From positions 248,001 through 312,000 of the forward strand of contig NZ_BAABCA010000001.1 in NCBI RefSeq assembly GCF_039538365.1: 64,000 nt of DNA, read 5' to 3'. Made by a program: the position numbers and the translations under genes. Within the stretch, counting starts at the first letter, position 1. The number at the start of each line of letters is the position of its first letter. This DNA is from Postechiella marina (GTDB lineage Bacteria; Bacteroidota; Bacteroidia; Flavobacteriales; Flavobacteriaceae). The notes beneath the pieces were generated by a model. The model searched no databases, was not told where the DNA came from, and was given only the letters and a program-made list of their open reading frames with translations. Positions 9,371 to 17,134 of this stretch are shown here, in pieces.

Positions 9371-10273
9371 ATGAATCCATTATTAAAAAAGCAACTCATA
9401 GACTTCTTTGGAGAAAACTATGAGGATAATAGTGACTTATTACCGTTTTTTAACACAATAGAGAATACATATACTAGCTACGACGAACAGATAGTTACTG
9501 TACAGCAAGCCATGTCTAGCAGTTCAGAACTTATAGAGCATATTAATAAGCAAACAAAAGATATTATTGATATGAATAGCCAGCGAGAAGCATTATTGGC
9601 TAGTTTAAGAATTCAGAACGAAGAGCTAAGCGATTATGCACATATGGTGTCTCACGATTTAAAATCGCCTTTAAGAAATATAGATACCTTAACATCTTGG
9701 TTAAAAGAAGATTATGAGTCTAAGTTAGATGATAAAGGAAAACAAACGATTAAGTTAATTAGAAATAACGTACAGAAAATGGAAGATTTAGTTGTAGGTA
9801 TTTTAGAGTATTCTACAATTAATAAAGGCGATGCAAATACTTACGATGTAAAAGTAGCTAGTGTTTTAGACGATGTTTTAAAAACCGTTTCTATACCAGA
9901 AAATATAAAAGTTAATGTAAAAGACAACTTGCCAACAATTAAGGCAGACAAATCTCGTGTGCATCAATTATTTCAAAACCTAATTAATAATGCGGTTGCA
10001 TTTAACGATAAAGAAAACGGTAATATAGAAATAGGGCATCAAGAATTAGACGATGTTTGGCAATTTTACGTTAAAGATAATGGAATAGGCATTGACAAAG
10101 TTTATTTTAATAAAATTTTTAAAACCTTTGAAAGACTAGATAATACATCTACGTCTGCAGGAATTGGCCTTTCTATAGTTAAAAAAATAGTAGATTATTA
10201 CGAAGGTAAAGTTTGGCTAGAAAGTACCATTAATGAAGGAACAACGTTTTTTTTCACAATAAAAAAGAAATAA
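9371..10273 (+). CDS. Histidine kinase with N-terminal helical input region (paralogue 1)
   Basis: A longer frame begins at 9353, but the start at 9371 (MNPLLKKQ) is chosen because it aligns with the paralogue at 11407 (MNSLLKRQ). Both share an N-terminal stretch of pattern F.DN.DL..F...I...Y..YDEQ...QQAM..SSEL. Similar helical regions occur in hybrid kinases linked to FIST/NosP proteins (family knowledge), so this may be the docking part. The DHp phosphoacceptor is in YAHMVSHDLKSPLR and a full HATPase follows (NLINNAVAF, DNGIGI, GIGLS). No PAS or membrane segment. It sits directly before the FIST gene, with which it touches end to start. Confidence 0.9.
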   Translation: MNPLLKKQLIDFFGENYEDNSDLLPFFNTIENTYTSYDEQIVTVQQAMSSSSELIEHINKQTKDIIDMNSQREALLASLRIQNEELSDYAHMVSHDLKSPLRNIDTLTSWLKEDYESKLDDKGKQTIKLIRNNVQKMEDLVVGILEYSTINKGDANTYDVKVASVLDDVLKTVSIPENIKVNVKDNLPTIKADKSRVHQLFQNLINNAVAFNDKENGNIEIGHQELDDVWQFYVKDNGIGIDKVYFNKIFKTFERLDNTSTSAGIGLSIVKKIVDYYEGKVWLESTINEGTTFFFTIKKK

Positions 10274-11407
10274 ATGAAAATTGTCCAATTAAAAAAACAT
10301 AAAAATGAAGAATGGTCTTTTATATCTCCAAAAACAGAATTAAAAGAACCGTTAGTACTTGTTTTTGGAAACAGAATTTTATTAGAAGATGATACTGTTT
10401 ATGAAGATGTTAAAAAGCAATTTCCAGATGGACATATTATTTTTGGGTCTACCTGTGCAGATATTATAGGCAACTCTGTAGACGAGAATAGCATTTCTGT
10501 TACTGCAATAGAGTTCGAGAAAAGTAAATTTGTTATAAATACGAGTAACGTATTAAATACAGATTTAGATAGTTATAAAACTGGTGCAGACTTAGTAAAT
10601 GCGTTTAACAAAGATGGCCTTAAGTTTGTTTTTGTAGTGTCAGAAGGTAGTTTTATTAATGGTAGTCAATTAACAAAAGGGATGAACTCTGCTATTAAAG
10701 ATAATACATTAATTACCGGAGGACTTTGTGGAGATGCAGCCCGTTTTGAAAAAACAGTAGCGTCTTACAACGAAAACCCCAAACAAGGAGAAATTGTTGC
10801 TATAGCTTTTTATGGCGAAACTTTAGAAGCAACGTTCTCTATTCATGGCGGTTGGACACCTTTTGGTCCAGAACGTATTGTAACTAAATCTGAAGGAAAT
10901 ATACTTTATGAGTTGGATAATTTGCCAGCTCTAGATTTATATAAAAAATATTTAGGAGATAAATCTAAAGAATTACCAGGAGCAGCTTTGTTATATCCTT
11001 TAAATGTAAAATCTACAGAACAGAATCAATCCATAGTAAGAAGTATTCTAAATATTAATGAAGAAGAAAACTCTATGATTTTAGCAGGAGATATGCCTGT
11101 AAATTCTAAAGTGCAATTAATGATGACTAATGTCGATCATATTGCAAATGCATCAGAGCGTGCTGCAAAACAAGCCTTAGAATTAAGAGAAAATAAACCC
11201 GAGTTGGCTATGCTAGTAAGTTGTATAGGACGAAAATTAGTTTTAGATCAACGTGTAGAAGAAGAAGTAGAAGAAGTTGTTGCTGTAGTAGGAAAAGAAA
11301 CTACCATATGCGGATTTTATTCTTACGGAGAAATAGCTCCTTTTCATGGAGAAGTTAATTGCCAATTACACAACCAAACCATGACGATAACGCTAATAAG
11401 CGAATAA
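10274..11407 (+). CDS. FIST-domain sensor protein (NosP-type)
   Basis: 377 residues spanning FIST N and FIST C domains. Visible marks include GSTCADI near the N-terminus, TGGLCGDAA in the middle, and the C-terminal CGFYSYGEIAPF ... CQLHNQTMTITLI typical of FIST C. FIST proteins sense small ligands; the NosP subgroup binds haem and NO and inhibits a neighbouring histidine kinase. Here the gene is flanked by two closely related kinases and an HPt gene lies just downstream, the same partner set described for NosP, NahK and HPt proteins in other bacteria. The haem ligand could not be assigned from sequence, so FIST identity is firm and NosP function is inferred. Stop and next start overlap by one base (TAATG). 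Confidence 0.85.
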   Translation: MKIVQLKKHKNEEWSFISPKTELKEPLVLVFGNRILLEDDTVYEDVKKQFPDGHIIFGSTCADIIGNSVDENSISVTAIEFEKSKFVINTSNVLNTDLDSYKTGADLVNAFNKDGLKFVFVVSEGSFINGSQLTKGMNSAIKDNTLITGGLCGDAARFEKTVASYNENPKQGEIVAIAFYGETLEATFSIHGGWTPFGPERIVTKSEGNILYELDNLPALDLYKKYLGDKSKELPGAALLYPLNVKSTEQNQSIVRSILNINEEENSMILAGDMPVNSKVQLMMTNVDHIANASERAAKQALELRENKPELAMLVSCIGRKLVLDQRVEEEVEEVVAVVGKETTICGFYSYGEIAPFHGEVNCQLHNQTMTITLISE

Positions 11408-12474
11408 TGAATTCACTTTTAAAAAGACAAATACGAAAATATTTAAGTGATGAGTTAGCATCAAACAAAGACCTAGAAAAGTTTCTAGAGGCTATAGATA
11501 AGTCTTATACAAATTTTGATGAGCAATTTGTAATGCAACAACGCGCCATGACAATTAGCTCTGAAGAATTATTTGAAGCCAATAAACAGTTAAGAGAAGA
11601 GGCAGATGCCCAACAAAAAGTAATAGATAAATTACAGCGTGTTATCGAAACTTTAAAGTTTTACGATTTACCAGAGCATGAAACAATAGAAAACCTAGAG
11701 TTAGACGGTTTAAAACTTGTTGAGTTTATTGACAATCAAACCAAAGAAATTGTAGAAATGAATAAGCAACGCGAAAAAATGTTGGGAGAGCTTGCTTATC
11801 AAAATCAAGAATTAAGTGATTATGCCCATATGGTATCTCACGATTTAAAAACACCTTTGCGTGGTATAGAAAGTTTAACAACATGGTTAAATTTAGATTA
11901 TGAAGATGTACTAGACGCCAATGGTAAAGAAAATTTAAGGCTTATAAAAAGTAATGTTAAAAAAATGGATTTATTAATTAAGGGAATATTAGAGTATTCT
12001 ACTATTAATAAAAACGAAATAGAATTTTACAAAGTAAACCTTAATAATGTTATTGGCGATGTTTTAGAAGAAATTTCGGTGCCAGATCACATAAAAATAC
12101 AAGTAAAAGATAGTTTGCCTGTTGTTAGCGGAGAAAAGTACAGGCTACATCAAATTTTTAATAACCTTCTTACAAACGCCATTAATTATAACGATAAATC
12201 TAAAGGTATTATAAACGTAGGTGTACGAGATAAAAATGATTTATGGGAGTTTTATATAGAAGATAACGGTAAAGGTATTAAAGAAGATTACCATAAAAAG
12301 ATTTTTAAAACTTTTAATAAATTAGAGAATAATACAGAATCATCTGGGATAGGTTTATCTATAGTAAAAAAAATAGTAAATTTATATGAAGGCGATATAT
12401 GGGTAGAATCTAAATTAGGAGTGGGATCTACTTTTTATTTCACACTAAAAAAAAATATTAATGGAACAGCCTAA
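11407..12474 (+). CDS. Histidine kinase with N-terminal helical input region (paralogue 2)
   Basis: The frame is open from 11359, but the ATG at 11407 overlaps the FIST stop codon in a TAATG junction and gives a protein colinear with the kinase at 9371, so it is preferred. Residues 1-55 share the DEQ...QQRAM..SSEEL helix with the paralogue; an extra coiled coil of about 50 residues follows before the DHp helix YAHMVSHDLKTPLR. HATPase motifs: NLLTNAINY, DNGKGI, GIGLS. The two kinases most likely arose by duplication and flank the FIST gene, suggesting that both read the same sensor or that one forms heterodimers with the other (inference). It overlaps the HPt gene by 14 bases. Confidence 0.9.
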   Translation: MNSLLKRQIRKYLSDELASNKDLEKFLEAIDKSYTNFDEQFVMQQRAMTISSEELFEANKQLREEADAQQKVIDKLQRVIETLKFYDLPEHETIENLELDGLKLVEFIDNQTKEIVEMNKQREKMLGELAYQNQELSDYAHMVSHDLKTPLRGIESLTTWLNLDYEDVLDANGKENLRLIKSNVKKMDLLIKGILEYSTINKNEIEFYKVNLNNVIGDVLEEISVPDHIKIQVKDSLPVVSGEKYRLHQIFNNLLTNAINYNDKSKGIINVGVRDKNDLWEFYIEDNGKGIKEDYHKKIFKTFNKLENNTESSGIGLSIVKKIVNLYEGDIWVESKLGVGSTFYFTLKKNINGTA

Positions 12475-12778
12475 TTTATCATATATAGAAAGCATGTCTG
12501 GAGGCGATAAATCCTTCGAAAAAAAAATTATAGATATTGTAAAAAAAGAATTCCCAGAAGAGGTTAAAACTTATCGAGAAAACAGTAATTCTGATAATTT
12601 TAAACTTATGGCAGAAAATGTTCACAAACTTAAGCATAAAATTAGTATTTTAGGACTTGAAAAGAGTTATGATACTGCTACAGCTTTTGAAAACGATTTA
12701 TTTGATGGAGATATTAGTCTTAAAGAGGAATTTGAATCGATATTAAATTTAATGCAAAATTATTTAAACGAGTTGTAA
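12461..12778 (+). CDS. Histidine phosphotransfer (HPt) protein
   Basis: 105 residues, all-helical, the length of a single HPt domain. The phosphoacceptor motif is AENVHKLKHKISILGL with His55 in the position of the canonical A-H-x-L-K-G; the usual Gly after the Lys is His here. Its start lies inside the end of the third kinase gene, so the two are translationally coupled. It would carry phosphate between receivers and the kinases and is the natural bridge to the LytTR regulator 69 bases downstream. HPt proteins are also targets of NosP/kinase signalling in other bacteria. Confidence 0.82.
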   Translation: MEQPNLSYIESMSGGDKSFEKKIIDIVKKEFPEEVKTYRENSNSDNFKLMAENVHKLKHKISILGLEKSYDTATAFENDLFDGDISLKEEFESILNLMQNYLNEL

Positions 12779-12806
12779 CTGGTTATAAATTAGTTATAAA
12801 CGTAGT

Positions 12807-12823
12807 AGTATTCGTCTTAGCTT
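12807..12823 (+). promoter_or_regulatory. Possible single LytTR-type box before the LytTR gene
   Basis: AGTATTCGTCTTAGCTT keeps the ATTCGTCT core of the boxes elsewhere in the window. It starts only 40 bases before the start codon and lacks a convincing second repeat, so it would suit autorepression rather than activation, or may be chance. Confidence 0.3.
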
Positions 12824-12846
12824 ATTATTTTACAAAGTTATTATAG

Positions 12847-13557
12847 ATGAATTGTATAATTATAGATGATGAAGGAACAGCTAGAGCTATTATTGCCCAG
12901 TTATGTTCAAATTTTCAAAGCCTTAATGTTGTTGAAGAATTTCCAAATGCCATACAAGCGATAAAATATTTAAATCAAAACGAGATAGATTTAATATTCT
13001 TGGATATACACATGCCAGATTTTACTGGTTTCGATTTTATAGATACACTAAAAAGAGCTCCAAAAATAATTCTTACAACCTCCGATCCTAGTGCTGCAAT
13101 ACAAGCTTTCGAGTACAGTTGTATAGTAGATTACTTAGTAAAGCCAATAAGCCTAGAGCGATTTAAAAAAGCAATAGATAAGGCAGAATCTGTGATCTCG
13201 GTTCCAGAGCCTAAAGAAACTACAGAAAGTGTAGAAACCACGTCAGATAATCACTTGTATGTTAATATAGATAGACGTCTTATAAAAATAGATATACCTA
13301 ATATTTATTTAATTGAAGCTAAAGGAGATTATATTAATGTAAAAACAGAGACTCAAAACTACACCGTACATTCTACATTAAAAAAGATAGAAGATAAATT
13401 GCCTCACGATCTTTTTTTAAAAGTACACAGGTCTTATATTATAAATATCAGAAAAATTATTGATATAGAAGATAATAGCGTATTAATTAAAAAAGATGTT
13501 ATACCTGTAAGTCGCTCTAATAGACCAGAACTAATGAAGCGCTTAAATTTGCTTTAA
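12847..13557 (+). CDS. LytTR-family (LytR/AlgR-type) response regulator
   Basis: 236 residues: receiver domain (1-118) with acidic pair DDE at 7-9, phosphoacceptor Asp53 in FLDIHMP, Thr in LTTS and Lys in LVKPI; a short acidic/Thr-rich linker; then a LytTR DNA-binding domain (about 131-236) with the family pattern IYLIEAKGDYINV ... FLKVHRSYIINIRKI ... VSRSNRPEL. LytTR domains bind direct repeats about 21 bases apart. This is the only DNA-binding protein in the operon and therefore the probable output of the H-NOX/FIST relay. The repeated ACCRTTCGTCTACAC boxes before the operon and before polysaccharide genes fit the AlgR-type consensus for this domain (inference). Confidence 0.92.
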   Translation: MNCIIIDDEGTARAIIAQLCSNFQSLNVVEEFPNAIQAIKYLNQNEIDLIFLDIHMPDFTGFDFIDTLKRAPKIILTTSDPSAAIQAFEYSCIVDYLVKPISLERFKKAIDKAESVISVPEPKETTESVETTSDNHLYVNIDRRLIKIDIPNIYLIEAKGDYINVKTETQNYTVHSTLKKIEDKLPHDLFLKVHRSYIINIRKIIDIEDNSVLIKKDVIPVSRSNRPELMKRLNLL

Positions 13558-13690
13558 TTTTATTGAAATATATTCTTACTTTTTAAGTTGGTTTTGTGGT
13601 TTTTAGCTGTAAAATCAATTGTTTTGTCTGTATAAACTAAAATTATAAGAATTTGTAGGAATAATAGTGAATTTGTTTTACACCCATTTT

Positions 13691-13745
13691 ACCGTTCGTC
13701 TACACTTATCTACAATTTGACTTTAGAGATTTCGTATTAATCGAG
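13691..13745 (+). promoter_or_regulatory. LytTR-type box array upstream of the T9SS-exported protein
   Basis: ACCGTTCGTCTACACTT at 13691-13707 is the best copy in the window. A degenerate copy (ACAATTTGACTTTA) begins at 13712, 21 bases later, and a still weaker one near 13733-13745. The layout copies that before the H-NOX operon. Confidence 0.6.
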
Positions 13746-13767
13746 TAAATCTCCAGAAGGGAAAAAG

Positions 13768-13780
13768 TATACTAATTTTA
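13768..13780 (+). promoter_or_regulatory. Probable promoter -7 region of the T9SS gene
   Basis: tatactaatttta, identical to 6349-6361; its TAATTTTA starts 78 bases after the first TTC core and 57 after the second. A CCCCC run follows just before the start codon, as in the other box-bearing promoters. Confidence 0.45.
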
Positions 13781-13803
13781 CAGTATTAAAATCCCCCAAA
13801 GTC

Positions 13804-16425
13804 ATGAAAAAAATTACTTGTTATTTCAAATTTTGCTTAACCTTAGTCTCATTTTTTATTTTAAATGAAGAGTTAAAAGCACAATCAGTTCCATTTAATT
13901 GCGACTACAATGCTTACTTATTTCAGTATAACGATGTTTATGCCATAGATTTAGCCTCTGGTAATGCCTATATGGTTGCAGAAAATGTAACACCTGGTAG
14001 TATTAATGCAGCAGCATATAATCCTGCAGATGGATATATCTGGGGGTCTTTATCTACACCATCCAAAACCATAGTACGTATTGGTAAAAACTTTGAAACA
14101 ACCACATTTTATATAGATGAACTGTCTACTAGTGGTAGGTATATTGGAGATATTAACTCAGATGGTATATATTATTTGAAAGGAGGAGGAGCAAGTTATT
14201 ATAAAATTGATGTAGATCCAGCTTCTGCCAATTATGGTAAATATATTTCAACAGAAACACTATCAAAGAGTATGTCTATACACGATTGGGCTTTTAATGC
14301 TGTTGATGGTAATTTATATGCTGTAGAAAAGAAAACAAATATATTGTATAGAATAGATCCAGACACAGGTAATGTAAGTCCTTTAGGTGTTGTGCCTATT
14401 TTATCAGGATTAAATTACACATTTGGAGCTGTTTATTTTGATGCTTCAGGTAGGTTTTATGTGTCTGCAAACCAAACAGGAACTATATATGTAATTCAAA
14501 ATGTTCAAGATTTAGATGGTATATCAATCATAGAATCTAATCTTTTTGCTTTTGGCCCATCTAGTTCTAGTAACGATGGTGCACGTTGTCCAACAGCGCC
14601 AGTACCACAAGAAATATGCGATAACGGTATAGATGATGATGGCGATGGTTTAGTAGATTGCGAAGACCCTTCGTGTTCTGGTTATGCATCTTGCCCAGTA
14701 ATACAAATGTCTACTTCTGGTGCAAATGATGGTGGATTAGAAAGTAATAACAGACTATCTGAGCAAATTAATAAAAGAAATTTTATTAGAGCAAAAGCCA
14801 GTTATAAGTTTAATGCAGGAAAAGCAAAACGTGTTAAAAAGTCTAAAAACTATGCCCGAAAAAGCTCTAAAACAGCAAAAGGAACTAGTTCTGCTTATGA
14901 ATTAAAAGATTTTGTGCCTTTAGAGGTTATTAACGAAGATTATGTAGTGGAATCTACACCTTCAGATTTGTTAGCAATTACTAATGCTACAGAAGTTTAT
15001 TCTGTAGATTATATGAAAGACGATATTTCTATAGCATCTATCTTAGCATTAAAAACAGAAAATGGTGTATACGAGCATACTAAATTTATATGCGATAGGT
15101 TGTTAGGAGCAAAAATACTTTCTGTATCAACCATAGATATACACGAACAGAGTTTTATAAAGTCGATTATAAAAAATGCTGAAGGTGGTACAGAATACGT
15201 ACTTAGTTTAGCTATTAAAACAGTGAATAACGATGCCGATTTCTCAATTGAAAGCCATTGGAATATAGATAAGTACGAAGCGAATGTAGATTTTTATAAC
15301 TATCAAATTTGGGCTAATTCTATTGATGCCTTATATAATTTGGCAGATGAGCTTGTTACTTTGTTAAAAGTAGAAAAAACTATTGATGCTTACGATAACT
15401 CAAGACCTCCAACGGTTTTTGTAAAAGAAGGTAAGTATAGTAATGGTAAATTAGATTTGCAAATAGTAAATACAAACAGAACAGAGAGTGTAGCCTTAAC
15501 AGCAGGATTAAGAGAAACAGAAACGAGTGCAGAAAATAGTATTACTTCTATTATAGAATTAAATGGAAATTATATAACTAATGTAGAAGTAGAGACCGGA
15601 AACTTATTTGATATTGGTTTTAGAATTGGTGACGGTGTTGCTACTCCAGACGATTTATTTTTATCTGATGGTCCATGGGGTTACGATGACTATCCAGCTA
15701 GTACAACAGTTGATAATTATAATATAACACCAAACGAAGGAGCTTTTGATTCTGAAGATTTTCCTGTAGAGCGAAACGTATATTTAAAAGCTACTACAAG
15801 CGATTATGTTGCAGCTTATAGAGCTTTAACGCCAAGATTTAAGCCTGTAGATTTAACTGAGTTTGACTTCTTTAAACTTAAAGCAAAAGGTACAGGAGAT
15901 TTACAAATAACGTTTGTAAGAGAAAGTATTGAGGCTTGGGAAGACCAGTATAAAACAACATTAGCATTAACAGAAACGATGCAATCTTTTGCAATTCCTT
16001 TCGACGATTTTACAGCAACTAGTGGCAATCCGTTAGTGTTAGATGATGTAGTTACTATTGTGTTTACTATGATTTCGCAAAGCGGATCGGTGGTTAAAGA
16101 AATGGATTTAAACGATATTAGTTTTTCTAAAAATGCTTCTCTTTCTATAGAAGTTGTAGACGGACAATCTTTAAGTACTATAGCTGCGGTGCCAAACCCA
16201 ATGACATCTTCGGCAAGTATTCAATTTACGTCAACAAACCCAGAAGAAATAGAGTTAGTAGTTTATAATCAATTAGGGAAAGTGGTTAAGACCCTAAATT
16301 ATAACGCTGTTTATGGTAAAAACGAAATACAAATAGAAAAAGGAGACATAAGCTCCGGATTGTATTTCTGTAAAATAACTAGCGATAATGTAGATTACGA
16401 TACTTTAAAATTACTTATTAAATAA
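13804..16425 (+). CDS. Secreted protein with C-terminal T9SS type A sorting domain
   Basis: 873 residues. Signal peptide about 1-27 ending LKAQ. Residues 30-260 resemble a repeated beta fold of the kind found in DUF6923-like proteins (VYAIDLASGNAY, LYRIDPDTGNVSPLG). Then comes a Ca-binding-like acidic insert CDNGIDDDGDGLVDCEDPSC (about 272-291), a long beta-rich central part, and a final 75-residue T9SS sorting domain (VPNPMTSSASIQF ... VYNQLGKVVKTL ... SGLYFCKI). It is therefore exported and probably cell-surface attached or released. No catalytic motif was recognised. The strong LytTR-type promoter suggests that it serves the same process as the polysaccharide genes downstream, for example as a matrix or adhesin component (inference). 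Confidence 0.8.
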   Translation: MKKITCYFKFCLTLVSFFILNEELKAQSVPFNCDYNAYLFQYNDVYAIDLASGNAYMVAENVTPGSINAAAYNPADGYIWGSLSTPSKTIVRIGKNFETTTFYIDELSTSGRYIGDINSDGIYYLKGGGASYYKIDVDPASANYGKYISTETLSKSMSIHDWAFNAVDGNLYAVEKKTNILYRIDPDTGNVSPLGVVPILSGLNYTFGAVYFDASGRFYVSANQTGTIYVIQNVQDLDGISIIESNLFAFGPSSSSNDGARCPTAPVPQEICDNGIDDDGDGLVDCEDPSCSGYASCPVIQMSTSGANDGGLESNNRLSEQINKRNFIRAKASYKFNAGKAKRVKKSKNYARKSSKTAKGTSSAYELKDFVPLEVINEDYVVESTPSDLLAITNATEVYSVDYMKDDISIASILALKTENGVYEHTKFICDRLLGAKILSVSTIDIHEQSFIKSIIKNAEGGTEYVLSLAIKTVNNDADFSIESHWNIDKYEANVDFYNYQIWANSIDALYNLADELVTLLKVEKTIDAYDNSRPPTVFVKEGKYSNGKLDLQIVNTNRTESVALTAGLRETETSAENSITSIIELNGNYITNVEVETGNLFDIGFRIGDGVATPDDLFLSDGPWGYDDYPASTTVDNYNITPNEGAFDSEDFPVERNVYLKATTSDYVAAYRALTPRFKPVDLTEFDFFKLKAKGTGDLQITFVRESIEAWEDQYKTTLALTETMQSFAIPFDDFTATSGNPLVLDDVVTIVFTMISQSGSVVKEMDLNDISFSKNASLSIEVVDGQSLSTIAAVPNPMTSSASIQFTSTNPEEIELVVYNQLGKVVKTLNYNAVYGKNEIQIEKGDISSGLYFCKITSDNVDYDTLKLLIK

Positions 16426-16443
16426 GGTTGATTAATAGCGATT

Positions 16444-16479
16444 AAAAAGGGTAAAAGAGAAATCTTTTGCCTTTTTTTT
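16444..16479 (+). terminator. Rho-independent-like terminator after the T9SS gene
   Basis: AAAAAGGGTAAAAGA pairs imperfectly with TCTTTTGCCTTTTTTT across a four-base loop and ends in a T run, 18 bases after the stop codon. Confidence 0.6.
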
Positions 16480-17067
16480 GTTATAAACTTAAGCAATGTG
16501 TTTTGTGTTGAATGTTACTTTGTAAAGTAATAATGGAGTTAAAATAACTGTTTTAATATGCTATTTTGTTTTATGCTATGTGCGAGTAAAATAAATAATG
16601 AAAAGATTAGGTACTTTGTTTATTTTTGTTTTAAGTAAAGTAGTCTGTAATTCTTTTAGAATAAAACCAATAAGCATCATATATAACTAAACTTAATGGT
16701 AGTCATAGTTGCTGTTTAATTAGTAATAGAAATAGAGGTAAATTAAAGTAAAACCAAATGTAAGTGCTATGTTATCAGTTTTAAAAATAGATAGTGATTA
16801 TACTGAGCAAAAGAATATAGTTGTCTTTAGCATAAAATAAAACTTATCTAATCAGTCCACCTATTAAGGAACTATTGCATGTGTATAAGAGGTATTAAAA
16901 GTAAAAGTGATTAGTCAGATTGCTATAGAAAAGAAAAGTGAAAATGCTTAGTAGATTAAAATAAAACTATAAATAATGAGACTGCCAGTTTCATTATTAA
17001 AAATAAAGCATGTATTTTTTGAATGAGTTACCTTATTTACATAAAAGAGCATTTCTCTGTAAAACGT
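16480..17067. other. Intergenic stretch without recognisable gene
   Basis: Nearly 600 bases with stops in all frames read, no clear promoter and no internal repeat that I could find. It may be decayed DNA between the T9SS gene and the polysaccharide cluster. Confidence 0.5.
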
Positions 17068-17108
17068 AAAAGGATTAATATTATCTATTCGATAGTATTA
17101 ATCCTTTT
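17068..17108. terminator. Hairpin terminator downstream of the TPR/YaiO gene
   Basis: AAAAGGATTAATA (17068-17080) pairs exactly with TATTAATCCTTTT (17096-17108), with further pairing inside (TATC/GATA). On the minus strand it follows the stop of the TPR/YaiO gene by 27 bases. Confidence 0.65.
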
Positions 17109-17134
17109 ATATTTAACGTGTTTTTATAGCTGTA

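Noticed and set aside
11359..11406. Extended N-terminus of the third histidine kinase
   Set aside because: It would overlap the FIST gene by 49 bases; the TAATG start at 11407 matches the paralogous kinase start.
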